DNA of 64,000 nt from Actinoplanes sp. SE50/110 (GCF_900119315.1 NZ_LT827010.1:8364001-8428000); one strand, 5' to 3'; positions 7,909 to 16,502 are shown, numbered from the stretch's first letter. Made by a program: numbers and translations. Notes: generated by a model from the letters alone, not told the origin.

Positions 7909-8001
7909 CATCGCGTCCGCTGACGTCGAGCGGCCTCACAACGGCTAGCGAAGCGAGGGCGTTGTCAGGTCGCTCGACGTCAGCGTCGGAGGGCGCGATG
8001 C
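7909..8001. repeat. Long imperfect inverted repeat between rsgA and hisN
   Basis: CTGACGTCGAGCGGCCTCAC (7920-7939) and its right-hand partner ending at 7983 are nearly perfect complements, with a loop around 7946-7958. The match continues outward after a bulge (GCATCGCG at the left edge, its complement near 7995-8001). It can act as the rsgA terminator, and it also places structure just upstream of the hisN ribosome-binding site. Confidence 0.65.
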
Positions 8002-8022
8002 CGCGGAGCCGGAGGCGACGCC

Positions 8023-8817
8023 ATCCACACCGACGACCTCGCTCTTGCCCACACCCTCGCTGACGCGGCCGACTCCATCTCGATGGCCCGATTCCGGGCG
8101 CTCGACCTGAAGGTGGAGGCCAAGCCGGATCTGACGCCGGTGTCCGACGCGGACACCGCGGTGGAGAAGGCGATTCGGGCGACCCTGGCCCGGGCCCGGC
8201 CGCGGGACAGCGTGCTGGGCGAGGAGTTCGGGCGGTCCGAGGCGGCGGCCGGCCCGGGCACCCGGCACTGGGTGATCGACCCGATCGACGGCACCAAGAA
8301 CTACGTGCGCGGGGTGCCGATCTGGGCCACCCTGATCGCGCTGATGGAGGGCGACACCCCGGTGGTCGGCCTGGTCTCCGCCCCGGCGCTGGGCCGGCGC
8401 TGGTGGGCGGCGCGCGGCCTGGGCGCCTTCGCCGGGAGGCATCAGCACGCCGCGACCCGGATCGGCGTCTCCCAGGTGCGCCGGCTCGCCGACGCCAGCG
8501 TCTGTTACGCCAGCCTGAACGGCTGGCAGGCGAACGGCCGGCTGCCGCAGATGCTGGACGTGCTGCTCGGGGTATGGCGCAGCCGGGCGTACGGCGACTT
8601 CTACGGCTACATGCTGCTGGCCGAGGGCGCGCTGGACGCGATGGCCGAGCCGGAACTGTCACTGTGGGACATGGCCGCGCTGATCCCGATCATCACCGAG
8701 GCTGGTGGCAAGGTCACCGATCTCGACGGACGGGTCTGCTCCGACAAGTCGTCGGTGATCGCCACCAATGGCCTGCTGCACGAAAGCCTGCTCACCGCTC
8801 TGACCCCCCGGGGTTGA
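8023..8817 (+). CDS. hisN: Histidinol-phosphatase HisN (inositol-monophosphatase fold)
   Basis: HisN dephosphorylates histidinol phosphate. The metal-binding motifs GEEFG and DPIDGTKN and the C-terminal WDMAALIPIITEAGG are intact in this 264-residue protein. The conserved first helix (HTDDLALAHTLADAADSIS) is coded upstream of the first ATG (8083), and no ATG, GTG or TTG exists in frame before it. An ATC at 8023 sits at the position where homologues have their Met and is preceded by GGAGG seven bases away. I therefore place the start at ATC; a conventional caller would use 8083 (244 residues). Confidence 0.88.
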   Translation: MHTDDLALAHTLADAADSISMARFRALDLKVEAKPDLTPVSDADTAVEKAIRATLARARPRDSVLGEEFGRSEAAAGPGTRHWVIDPIDGTKNYVRGVPIWATLIALMEGDTPVVGLVSAPALGRRWWAARGLGAFAGRHQHAATRIGVSQVRRLADASVCYASLNGWQANGRLPQMLDVLLGVWRSRAYGDFYGYMLLAEGALDAMAEPELSLWDMAALIPIITEAGGKVTDLDGRVCSDKSSVIATNGLLHESLLTALTPRG

Positions 8818-8924
8818 CCATCCTCGCACGGGGTACTTCCCATGCATGCCCGTCGTGGGCAAATGTCCGGATCCGCCGTCGCCGACATGCGCGGCGGAGA
8901 CGCGCTATGCACAATGGAGCGATC

Positions 8925-9635
8925 ATGCCGAGCGAGGTTCGTCAGCTGGTGGACCGCGGCCAGAGTTATCCCCTGGTCCGGCTGACCGGGGTGCTCGACG
9001 CACGGACCTCCGGGTCGGTCCGCTCCACCCTGCTCGACGTGCTCGCCGGTCAGCCGGAGGCGGTCGTGGTCGACGTGACCGGCCTGCAGCCGCCCCGCGA
9101 GGAGGCCCTGGACACGCTGCGCGCGCTGCGCGAGGAGACCCGGGACTGGCCGGCCGCGCGGCTCGCGCTCTGCGGCGCGCAGAGCCCGCTGTGGCAGCCG
9201 GCCGGCTGGCCGGTCTGGCCCGACCCGGAGAGCGCCTTCGCGGCCCTCGGCACGCCCGGCGCCGGGCTGCGGGTCAGCCTGGACCTGGAACCGGTGAGCG
9301 GGGCCGCGCGCCGGGCCCGGGAGCTGATCACCGAGACCTGCCTGCGCTGGTCGCGGGCCGAGCTGGCCGGGGACGCGTGCATCGTGGCCACCGAGATGGT
9401 GAACAACGTGGTGGCGCACGTCCGCACCCCGATGCGGGTGCTGCTGGCCCGGCTCGGCGAGACGGTGAGCATCGCGGTCCGGGACGGCTCGCCGGTGCTG
9501 CCGGCGTTCACCGGGCCGGTCGCCCCCACCGCGTACGGCGGCCGGGGCCTGCTCCTGATCGATGCGGTGGCGGTCCGCTGGGGCCGGCTGGCGCTGCCTG
9601 ACGGCAAGGTCGTCTGGGCCCATCTGAACGCGTAA
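8925..9635 (+). CDS. STAS plus HATPase regulatory protein (anti-sigma-factor type)
   Basis: The 236-residue protein begins with a STAS-like half (residues 10-110; VRLTGVLDARTSGSVRSTLL and VVVDVTGL strands) and ends with a serine-kinase-type HATPase half. The N-box is EMVNNVVAH (about residue 152) and the G-box is YGGRGLLLID (about 210). Such fusions act in partner-switching control of sigma factors. No sigma or PP2C gene is adjacent, so partners are unknown. ATG 8925 has a GGAG site six bases upstream. Confidence 0.82.
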   Translation: MPSEVRQLVDRGQSYPLVRLTGVLDARTSGSVRSTLLDVLAGQPEAVVVDVTGLQPPREEALDTLRALREETRDWPAARLALCGAQSPLWQPAGWPVWPDPESAFAALGTPGAGLRVSLDLEPVSGAARRARELITETCLRWSRAELAGDACIVATEMVNNVVAHVRTPMRVLLARLGETVSIAVRDGSPVLPAFTGPVAPTAYGGRGLLLIDAVAVRWGRLALPDGKVVWAHLNA

Positions 9636-9678
9636 CGGATCACGGTATGACCAGCCGACACGCGGGTACATTGCGCAC

Positions 9679-10230
9679 ATGCGAGACAACGACTACCCCA
9701 CCGAAGTGAGCGATCCGGAGGCCTCGGGCCTGCCGGACACCGCCGACGACGACTCCACCGCGTACGACGAGGTGGACAGCGGCCGATGGGCCGACGGCCC
9801 GGACCCGGCGGCGCTCGCCGGGGTCGGCCCGGGCGGCTCGAACCGGTTCGGCGACACCGCGGAGGAGGCCCTGCAGGGCGAGGGGCTGGACCGGCGGCTG
9901 CGCCAGGAGGAGCCGGACTTCGGCGCCGGGGACACCGGCGGGGCGGACCGCGACCCGATCGACGAGACGGTCGACGACCCCGAGCAGCGCCGGCTGGACC
10001 GGGACGTCTGGGGGGAGAGCCCGACCTCGGACCCGGATTCCCCGGTCTCGCTCTACGACGACGGCCAGCTCGACGACGACAGCCCGGGCCGGGTGGGCCG
10101 GCTGGTCGCCCCGGACGGCGGGTCCGGCTTCGACGACGAGGCGGACAGCGTGGCGTGGGACGCGGGCGCGGCCGGCGGTGGTGCCAGCGCCGAGGAGCTC
10201 GCCATGCACGAGACCCACGAGCTGGACTGA
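9679..10230 (+). CDS. DUF5709-type acidic protein
   Basis: This 183-residue protein is very rich in Asp, Glu and Gly, with no membrane segment or signal peptide. The C-terminal SAEELAMHETHELD resembles the conserved end of the actinobacterial DUF5709 family, whose function is unknown. Most of the chain looks disordered. It is probably transcribed alone or from read-through of the STAS/ATPase gene 43 bases upstream. Confidence 0.72.
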   Translation: MRDNDYPTEVSDPEASGLPDTADDDSTAYDEVDSGRWADGPDPAALAGVGPGGSNRFGDTAEEALQGEGLDRRLRQEEPDFGAGDTGGADRDPIDETVDDPEQRRLDRDVWGESPTSDPDSPVSLYDDGQLDDDSPGRVGRLVAPDGGSGFDDEADSVAWDAGAAGGGASAEELAMHETHELD

Positions 10231-10314
10231 CCCCGGTCACTCAGCGTCGATCTTGCCCTTACCGGCCCGGCCCGTGCAGAGTCTGTGCGGACACGAGGTG
10301 GGGGTAGGGCGAAG

Positions 10315-11037
10315 ATGGGTCACGGGGTGCGCTGGCTGCGGCCGTTGCTGGCGGCCGTGGTCGCCGCCGGCGGGCTGACCGTGCCCGGGGTCGCGCACGC
10401 GTCGACGGTCAGCAGCACCGTGTTCAGCGACGGCTTCGGCGGTGACCGGTTCGCCCCGGTCGACGCGGGCCGGTGGGTGGGCGACACCCGGGACGCCTGG
10501 CTGGACGGTGACGGGCACGCCGTGGTCGGCTCGTGGCTGCTGACCGCGGCGACTTTCGGTCAGTCCGGCGGGCACGCATCGGCGCGGATCCGGACCGGCC
10601 GGTGGGGCGCCGCCTGGCAGGCGCTCGGGGTGCTGGGGCCGGACGGCGGCGGGATCTCCGGGCAGGCCGAGTCGCTCGGCGACCGGGACACCGCCGACGG
10701 GGATTTCCACACCTACGCGATCGACTGGACCCGCACGTCGTTCGTCTGGTCGATCGACGGCGCCCAGGTGCTGCGGCTCACCCCGGACGACGCCGGGCAG
10801 CCGTTCCGGCTGGCGCTGAACCTCGGCGGCGGCGGGCGGTACTCGGACGCGATCGTGGTCGACTCGGTGAGCGTGTCGGTGCGGGTGACGCTGAAGCCGG
10901 GCTGGAAGCCGTTCACCACCTACCGCATCGGCGATCAGGTGAGTTACCGGGGCGCCAACTACCGGGTGAAGGCGCAGCACACGGCCCTGCCGGGGTGGCA
11001 GCCCGGGCTCGTACCGGCGCTCTTCGAAAAAGTTTAA
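10315..11037 (+). CDS. Secreted GH16-like protein lacking the nucleophile, with CBM5/12
   Basis: After a signal peptide (cleavage near residue 30, VAHA-ST), residues 35-185 follow the GH16 jelly-roll pattern of the next gene: WQALGVLGP matches WPAFWMLGG, and FHTYAIDW matches FHNYAVDW. At the catalytic site the neighbour has GEIDIMEVVG, whereas here the gap-free counterpart is GISGQAESLG. Nucleophile Glu and assisting Asp are therefore replaced, and only the acid/base Glu remains. The C-terminus (KPFTTYRIGDQVSYRGANYR) is a chitin-binding CBM5/12 module. It probably binds rather than cuts polysaccharide. 240 residues. Confidence 0.75.
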   Translation: MGHGVRWLRPLLAAVVAAGGLTVPGVAHASTVSSTVFSDGFGGDRFAPVDAGRWVGDTRDAWLDGDGHAVVGSWLLTAATFGQSGGHASARIRTGRWGAAWQALGVLGPDGGGISGQAESLGDRDTADGDFHTYAIDWTRTSFVWSIDGAQVLRLTPDDAGQPFRLALNLGGGGRYSDAIVVDSVSVSVRVTLKPGWKPFTTYRIGDQVSYRGANYRVKAQHTALPGWQPGLVPALFEKV

Positions 11038-11144
11038 AAGTTTGTTGTTATTCCGGGGTTCCGGAACCCGTCTCCATTGACCCACGACAGTCCATCTCTA
11101 AAGACTGTTTGGAGTAACGGCACCCTCTCCCCCCGGAGGCCCCC
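11038..11144 (+). promoter_or_regulatory. Promoter region of the GH16 glucanase with palindromes
   Basis: An AT-rich stretch carrying AAAGTTT/AAAGTTTG repeats spans the preceding stop codon (11027-11045). A GGTTCCGGAACC palindrome lies at 11058-11069, and ACAGTC-N10-GACTGT at 11087-11108. A GGAGG ribosome-binding site precedes 11145. Catabolite-type operators are expected before such genes, but no known consensus was recognised. Confidence 0.4.
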
Positions 11145-12383
11145 ATGCGCAAGTTACGAATGTTGCTCGGTGCGGCGATAGTCGCCACCACGCTCGCGTC
11201 CTCGCTCTACGTCTCGTCCCGCAACGACAATGCGGACGCCGCGGTCGTCTGGAACGAGGACTTCAACGGCGCGGCCGGCACCGGCGTCGACACGTCCCGG
11301 TGGAACTTCGACACCGGCGGCAGCGGCTTCGGCAACCAGGAACTGGAGTACTACACCAGCGGAACCGGCAACGTCGCGATGGACGGCCAGGGCCACCTGG
11401 TGATCACCGCCCGCAAGGGCAGCGGCGGACACAACGACTGCTGGAACGGCACCTGCCAGTTCACCTCCGGCCGGATCCAGACCGCCGGCAAGTTCACCCA
11501 GCAGTACGGGCACGTCGAGGCCCGGATCCAGGTGCCCAACGGCTCCGGCCTGTGGCCCGCCTTCTGGATGCTGGGCGGCAACAACTGGCCGACCGACGGC
11601 GAGATCGACATCATGGAGGTCGTCGGCCGCGACCCGAACCGGCTGTTCGGCACCCTGCACGGCCCCGGCTACTCCGGCGGCAGCTCGTACGGCGGCCAGC
11701 TTCTCGCCGGCGCGCCGTGGTACCAGGCGTTCCACAACTACGCGGTGGACTGGTCGCCGAACCTGATCGTCTGGACCGTGGACGGCCAGGAGTACTTCCG
11801 GGCCACCCCGGACTCGCTGCACGCCGCCAAGGGCAACGTGAACTGGGTCTACGAGCACCCGTTCTTCGTCATCCTCAACCTGGCGGTCGGCGGCAACTTC
11901 GGCCAGGGCAACCCGGCCGGGCTGCCGGCCGAGAGCAGGATGCTGATCGACTACGTGCACGTGAGCACCTCGACCACGCCGACCACGCCGCCGGCCACCA
12001 CCGGCAACGCGCTGAGGAGCAACCTGAACGGCCGCTGCATCGACATCCCCGGGTCCAACCCGGTCGACGGCGCGCGCCTGCAGATGTACGACTGCAACGG
12101 CACCGGCGCGCAGAAGTGGACCTTCAACAGTGACGGCACGCTGCGGGCGCTCGGCAAGTGCATGGACCCGGCCGGCGGCGCGCTGACCAACGGCACCCCG
12201 ATCCAGCTGGTCGCCTGCAACGGCAACCCGGTGCAGCGGTTCACCCTGTCCGGCGCCGGCGACCTGGTCGACGTGTCGGCGAACCGGTGTGTCGACATCA
12301 AGGACAACAACCGCGCGAACGGCGCTCAGCTCCAGCTCTGGGACTGCGCCGGCACCGCGAACCAGAAGTGGGTCAAGAGCTGA
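11145..12383 (+). CDS. Secreted GH16 endo-beta-1,3-glucanase with ricin-type lectin domain
   Basis: This 412-residue secreted enzyme should cleave beta-1,3-glucan such as laminarin or fungal wall glucan. A signal peptide (to about residue 33) is followed by a GH16 domain with the intact catalytic signature GEIDIMEVVG at about 145-154 and substrate-site Trp residues (WPAFWML). A Thr/Pro linker (TTPTTPPATT) leads to a beta-trefoil CBM13 with repeated CxD...Q.W units ending NQKWVKS. The gene overlaps the convergent chitosanase by 11 bases at the 3' end. Confidence 0.93.
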   Translation: MRKLRMLLGAAIVATTLASSLYVSSRNDNADAAVVWNEDFNGAAGTGVDTSRWNFDTGGSGFGNQELEYYTSGTGNVAMDGQGHLVITARKGSGGHNDCWNGTCQFTSGRIQTAGKFTQQYGHVEARIQVPNGSGLWPAFWMLGGNNWPTDGEIDIMEVVGRDPNRLFGTLHGPGYSGGSSYGGQLLAGAPWYQAFHNYAVDWSPNLIVWTVDGQEYFRATPDSLHAAKGNVNWVYEHPFFVILNLAVGGNFGQGNPAGLPAESRMLIDYVHVSTSTTPTTPPATTGNALRSNLNGRCIDIPGSNPVDGARLQMYDCNGTGAQKWTFNSDGTLRALGKCMDPAGGALTNGTPIQLVACNGNPVQRFTLSGAGDLVDVSANRCVDIKDNNRANGAQLQLWDCAGTANQKWVKS

Positions 12384-13623
12384 TCTTGTAGCTGTCGCCG
12401 TAGACCTTCCAGGTCAGCGGCGTGTCGAGATCGAGGTTGCTGCCTTTCAGGAAGACCCGCTGCGCGGTGTCGACCCGGGTGGTGTCGCTGTGCGCCGCCT
12501 CCTGGCGCATCTCGACGTCCCGGGAGTCCAGGAAGGCCTCCAGGTAGCTGATCTCGTCCCCACCCTGAGACGGTGTGCTCCGGGCCCGGACCGCCCGCTC
12601 GCGGATGGCCCGCAGCCCGGAGATCCCGTGCATCACCGCCGCGTCGTAGTACGCGAACTGCCCCAGCGCCCGCAGCCCGTCCGACTCGGCGAGGTGCACG
12701 GCCGGGGTGAAGTACATCCGGTCCCGGGCGTCCTGCTGGGTCTTCTGGAACACCGGGTCCTTCGCGGCCGCCCGCCAGGCGGCCGGGAAGCCCGGGTCCA
12801 GGCCCCGGTGCGAGTCGGTGCCGTCCACCCCGCGCAGCGCCGGCAGATACGGCGCGAGCACGTTCGACGGCTTGCGGCGCACGTAGTCGGCGACCACGGC
12901 CAGCATGTCGTCGGTGCCCGAGCAGAAGCCGATGATCCCGCCGGTGTATCCCCGGCCGTCGCCCAGATCCTCCAGGTAGCCGTACTCGCCGCGCCAGTTC
13001 AGCGTCGAGTTCTCCGCGCTGGAGACGAGCTGGAACGCGGTCTCCTTCTTGGCGTGGGCGGTCAGCGCGGCCGCGGCCGGCGGCACCCCGGCGCCCGGTG
13101 TCGCACCGGACTCGGGCACCCGGGCGTACGGGCCCGGCCCGTACGCCCGCACGTCCCACAACGAATATCCGTTCGGGGTGCCCTGCCGGGTGGCCAGCAC
13201 CCGCAGGTAGCGCCCGTGCCCGTGCAGGCCGCGCAGGTCGTCGACGCCGCCGTCGCCGGCCTCGGTCCGGTACATGTCGGTCCAGGTCGCCCCGTCGTCG
13301 GAGAGTTGCACCCGATAGCCCCGGGCGTACGCCTGCGCCCAGTGCAGCCGGACCCGGGTGACCTCCTGCGCGGCGCCCAGGTCGACCCGCAGCCATTCGG
13401 TGCCGTCGGTGGCGCCGCTGGCCCATCGGGTGCCGACGCCCCGGTCCACCCCGGCGGAGGCCAGCCAGGCCACGCTCAGCGTCGACGAGGCGAGGGCCGG
13501 GCGGCCGATGCTGAGCAGCACGTCGGCGGAGGCGTTCGCGGCGACCGAGATCGCCGGCGGAATGCTGAGGACGGCCGCGATCCCGCAACCGACTGCCACC
13601 GATCGCCTACTCCGCGTCCGCAT
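12373..13623 (-). CDS. Secreted GH46 chitosanase with F5/8 type C domain
   Basis: The 416-residue protein has a signal peptide (to about residue 32), a discoidin-like carbohydrate-binding domain (about 35-160) and a GH46 catalytic domain from about 185. The two catalytic acids of the Streptomyces N174 enzyme are conserved with identical spacing: E204 in SSAENS and D222 in GDGRGYTGG. It should hydrolyse chitosan. Next to a beta-1,3-glucanase, it suggests attack on fungal cell walls. A GGGAGA site precedes the ATG. Confidence 0.93.
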   Translation of the reverse strand: MRTRSRRSVAVGCGIAAVLSIPPAISVAANASADVLLSIGRPALASSTLSVAWLASAGVDRGVGTRWASGATDGTEWLRVDLGAAQEVTRVRLHWAQAYARGYRVQLSDDGATWTDMYRTEAGDGGVDDLRGLHGHGRYLRVLATRQGTPNGYSLWDVRAYGPGPYARVPESGATPGAGVPPAAAALTAHAKKETAFQLVSSAENSTLNWRGEYGYLEDLGDGRGYTGGIIGFCSGTDDMLAVVADYVRRKPSNVLAPYLPALRGVDGTDSHRGLDPGFPAAWRAAAKDPVFQKTQQDARDRMYFTPAVHLAESDGLRALGQFAYYDAAVMHGISGLRAIRERAVRARSTPSQGGDEISYLEAFLDSRDVEMRQEAAHSDTTRVDTAQRVFLKGSNLDLDTPLTWKVYGDSYKISS

Positions 13624-13646
13624 TCTCCCAAACTAGGCAAGATCCG

Positions 13647-13910
13647 TCAGCGGCGCTTGCGATTCCGCGAAATCAACACGATCACCAACACGATCGCGGC
13701 AATCACGAACAGGCAGCACAGCCCACCACCGAAGAGGAACCCGAAACCGCCTCGGGTCCGGTAGCGGCGGCGGGCCGCCTCGACCGCCACCTCGGACGTC
13801 CCGTTGCCGGCCGCCCAGGCGTGCACCGGGATCACCAGGGTCAGCATCGCGCCGGACACCACCGCGGCCAGCCGGGTCCACCACTTCACCATGTGAGCCA
13901 TGTGCCCCAT
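13647..13910 (-). CDS. Small membrane protein, unknown function
   Basis: An 87-residue protein has an N-terminal hydrophobic segment (RLAAVVSGAMLTLVIPVHAWA), a short polar middle rich in Arg, a glycine-rich GGFGFLFGGG stretch and a C-terminal membrane helix (LCCLFVIAAIVLVIVLI) ending RNRKRR. The first hydrophobic segment may be a signal peptide. Met codons at 13910, 13901 and 13892 are all possible starts. No family was recognised. Confidence 0.6.
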   Translation of the reverse strand: MGHMAHMVKWWTRLAAVVSGAMLTLVIPVHAWAAGNGTSEVAVEAARRRYRTRGGFGFLFGGGLCCLFVIAAIVLVIVLISRNRKRR

Positions 13911-13993
13911 GCTGGCGGATGGAAGCAACGACCGCACCCGGAGTAACCACCGATCAGCCGGGTACTGACCGGGGACCGACGGGAGGGAAACGC

Positions 13994-15910
13994 ATGGACG
14001 CGCGACTCGAGGCGCTGGCCGCGGCACACGGGGTGGCCACCTGGTACGAGAACTACCAGCGCAAGCGGACCGAGGTGGCCCCCGAGTCGGTGATCGGGGT
14101 GCTGGGCCTGCTCGGCGTCGACGCGGGCGACCCGGCGGCCGTGCCGGAGGTCACCGCGCCGGAGGTCCCCGGGACCATCGTGCTGCGCGAGGGGCAGAGC
14201 CGGGACCTGCCGGCGGCCGCCGAGCTCACCCTGGAGGACGGGACCACGCGCACCGTCGACCGGCTGGCCGGGCTGCCGCTGGGCTGGCACCGGCTCGGCG
14301 ACCGCACCACCGTCGTGGTGGTCCCGGCCGAGCTGCCGAAGGCGCCGGTCACCTGGGGCTGGATGCTGCAGCTGTACGCGCTGCACTCGGCCGAGTCGTG
14401 GGGCATCGGCGACCTGGGCGACCTGCGGGCCTTCGTGTCCCAGTGCGGGGACGCCGGGCTGGTGCTGCTCAACCCGCTGCACGCGATCACGCCGGTGCCG
14501 CCGGTGCCGGCCTCGCCGTACTCGCCGTCCAGCCGGCGCTTCGCGAACTCGCTCTACCTGCGGATCGCGGACACCCGGGAGTATCAGCGCGCGGATGTCG
14601 ACGTACAGAAGCGCATTGATGCCCTTAAACCGGAGACCGGCGAACTGATCGACTACACCGCGGTGTGGACCGCGAAACTCGCCGCCCTGGAACTCCTCTG
14701 GCCGCTCGCGGAGCCCGTCGACCTGGACGCCGATCCGGGCCTGACGGATTTCGCCCGCTTCTGCGCACTCGCCGAACAGCACGGCCCGAACTGGCAGACC
14801 TGGCCGGAAGAGCTGCGCCACCCCGGCTCCCCCGCGGTGCGGGCCTTCCGCAGCGACCGGATCGCCTTCCACGCCTGGGTCCAGCACCTGGTCGAGGAGC
14901 AGCTGGACCGGGCCCGGGAAGCGGCCGCCGGGATGCCGGTCGGCATCGTCCACGACCTGGCCGTCGGCATCGACCCGACCGGCGCCGACGGCTGGCTGCT
15001 GCAGGACTCGCTGGCACCCGGCGTCCGGGCCGGCGCGCCGCCGGACGCGTTCAACCAGCTCGGCCAGGACTGGGGGCTGGCCGCCTGGCGCCCGGACCGG
15101 CTGATCGCCACCGGCTACGCCGCCTATCGGGACATGCTGCGCCGGATCTTCCGGCACGCCGGCGGGCTGCGCGTCGACCACGTCGCCGGGCTGTGGCGGC
15201 TGTGGTGGGTGCCACCGGGCATGGGTCCGGCCGAGGGCACCTACGTGCACTACGACCCGGAGGCGATGCTCGGCATCCTGGCCCTGGAGGCGCAGCGCGC
15301 CGGCGCCGTGGTGATCGGTGAGGACCTGGGCACCGTGCTGCCGGAGATGACCGAGACGCTGGAACGGATGAACATGCTCGGCTCGTCCGTGCTGTGGTTC
15401 ACCCGGGACTGGGACACCGGCGAGTTCCGGCCCGCGGCCGACTACCGGCGCAACGCGCTGGCCAGCATCTCCACCCACGACCTGCCGACCGCCGCCGGGT
15501 TCCTGGCCGGCGAGCAGGTGGAGGTCCGCGCCCGGCTGGGGCAGCTGGCCGGCACCGTCGAGCAGGAGTGGGCGACCTGGAAGGCGGACAAGGCCGCGCT
15601 GCTGGAGCTGCTGCGCGCCGAGGGCCTGACCGGCACGGACCCGACCAGCGAGGAGGTGGTGCTGGCCATGCACGAGTTCCTGGCCCGCACCCCGTGCCGG
15701 CTGGTCACCGCGTCGCTCTACGACGTGCTGCTGGAACGTCGGCAGCCGAACCTGCCGGGAACCTTCGACGAGTACCCCAACTGGCGGATCCCGCTCGGTC
15801 CGGACCTGTCCGAGGTGGTGAAGGATCCGATCTTCCGCAAGGTTGCCGGGATTCTGGGTAAGCGGAAGGCCGAGACAGGTCAGAGATTGACGGAAGGGAC
15901 CACGCCATGA
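13994..15910 (+). CDS. malQ: 4-alpha-glucanotransferase (amylomaltase, GH77)
   Basis: MalQ transfers alpha-1,4-glucan segments between maltodextrins. The 638-residue protein has an actinobacterial N-terminal domain of about 130 residues and then the GH77 barrel: GIGDLGDL, SPYSPSSRRFANSLYL, the nucleophile region GGLRVDHVAGLWR, GEDLGTVLPEM and STHDLPTAAGF near the end. ATG 13994 follows GGGAGGG. The stop overlaps the next start (ATGA), so the short downstream gene is translationally coupled. Confidence 0.95.
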   Translation: MDARLEALAAAHGVATWYENYQRKRTEVAPESVIGVLGLLGVDAGDPAAVPEVTAPEVPGTIVLREGQSRDLPAAAELTLEDGTTRTVDRLAGLPLGWHRLGDRTTVVVVPAELPKAPVTWGWMLQLYALHSAESWGIGDLGDLRAFVSQCGDAGLVLLNPLHAITPVPPVPASPYSPSSRRFANSLYLRIADTREYQRADVDVQKRIDALKPETGELIDYTAVWTAKLAALELLWPLAEPVDLDADPGLTDFARFCALAEQHGPNWQTWPEELRHPGSPAVRAFRSDRIAFHAWVQHLVEEQLDRAREAAAGMPVGIVHDLAVGIDPTGADGWLLQDSLAPGVRAGAPPDAFNQLGQDWGLAAWRPDRLIATGYAAYRDMLRRIFRHAGGLRVDHVAGLWRLWWVPPGMGPAEGTYVHYDPEAMLGILALEAQRAGAVVIGEDLGTVLPEMTETLERMNMLGSSVLWFTRDWDTGEFRPAADYRRNALASISTHDLPTAAGFLAGEQVEVRARLGQLAGTVEQEWATWKADKAALLELLRAEGLTGTDPTSEEVVLAMHEFLARTPCRLVTASLYDVLLERRQPNLPGTFDEYPNWRIPLGPDLSEVVKDPIFRKVAGILGKRKAETGQRLTEGTTP

Positions 15911-16086
15911 GCTTCCTGGACAAGGCCAAGGAATTCGCCGACCAGCACGACGAGCAGGTCGACCAGGGTCTGGAGAAGGCCGGCGAGCAGATCGACCAGC
16001 GGACCGGCGACAAGTACTCCGAGCAGATCGACCGCGGGGTGAACGAGGCGCAGAAGCGGACCGGGGCCGGCGACACCCAGCCCTGA
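15907..16086 (+). CDS. Small Rv0909/MT0933-type antitoxin-like protein
   Basis: The 59-residue, strongly charged helical protein (start MSFLDKAKEFADQHDEQVDQ) repeats the EQIDQ..GDKYSEQID pattern seen in the MT0933 antitoxin family (PF14013). It overlaps malQ by four bases and ends before a strong terminator. No toxin partner (SRPBCC type in Rv0910) is adjacent, so the antitoxin label is only a family name here. Confidence 0.75.
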   Translation: MSFLDKAKEFADQHDEQVDQGLEKAGEQIDQRTGDKYSEQIDRGVNEAQKRTGAGDTQP

Positions 16087-16093
16087 GCGCGAC

Positions 16094-16122
16094 GCGGGCC
16101 CGGCTCGGTGAGCCGGGCCCGC
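16094..16122. terminator. Terminator after malQ and the short ORF
   Basis: A perfect 13-bp stem (GCGGGCCCGGCTC, loop GGT and its complement) lies between convergent genes and can end transcripts from both sides. Confidence 0.8.
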
Positions 16123-16127
16123 TCTGC

Positions 16128-16502
16128 TCAGATGTTCAGCGGCTCCGGCGGCGGGTCGTCGTCGAGGGCGTACAGCATGGGGTGCAACGGCAGGAACGTG
16201 TCCGGCTTGCGGCACGACGCGGGCGGGAGCAGCGACGAGCGGTGCTGCGGGTGCTCCGAGCAGTGCCGCATGGCGCGGCTGACGGCGTCCGGATGGTGCC
16301 GGCCGCCGCCGTACTCCCCGCAGCTGTCGCAGTCCCAGCGCCAGAACGGCAGGCCCTCCTCGGAGGTGTGCCGGCGGATCTTCAGCGGTGGCCCGGCCCG
16401 GTGCTTGGCCGCATGCAGGATCGCCGGCATCGCGATGGCCGGCGGCGGCCCGGGCGGGCGCCGTTGCCCGCCGATGAGCTCGGCCAACAGGTTGCTGGTC
16501 AC
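16128..16502 (-). CDS. Hypothetical protein with a Cys pair
   Basis: A 124-residue soluble protein is Pro-rich at both ends, with a central WRWDCDSCGEYGGGRHHPD segment that may bind zinc together with later Cys and His (HCSEHP, ASCRK). GTG 16502 is preferred over 16508 because a GGAGG site at 16508-16512 lies five bases before it. No family was recognised. It ends against the shared terminator. Confidence 0.65.
   Translation of the reverse strand: MTSNLLAELIGGQRRPPGPPPAIAMPAILHAAKHRAGPPLKIRRHTSEEGLPFWRWDCDSCGEYGGGRHHPDAVSRAMRHCSEHPQHRSSLLPPASCRKPDTFLPLHPMLYALDDDPPPEPLNI

Noticed and set aside
13886..15673. Long reverse-strand open frame opposite malQ
   Set aside because: malQ has all family motifs; the antisense frame has no recognisable domain or RBS.
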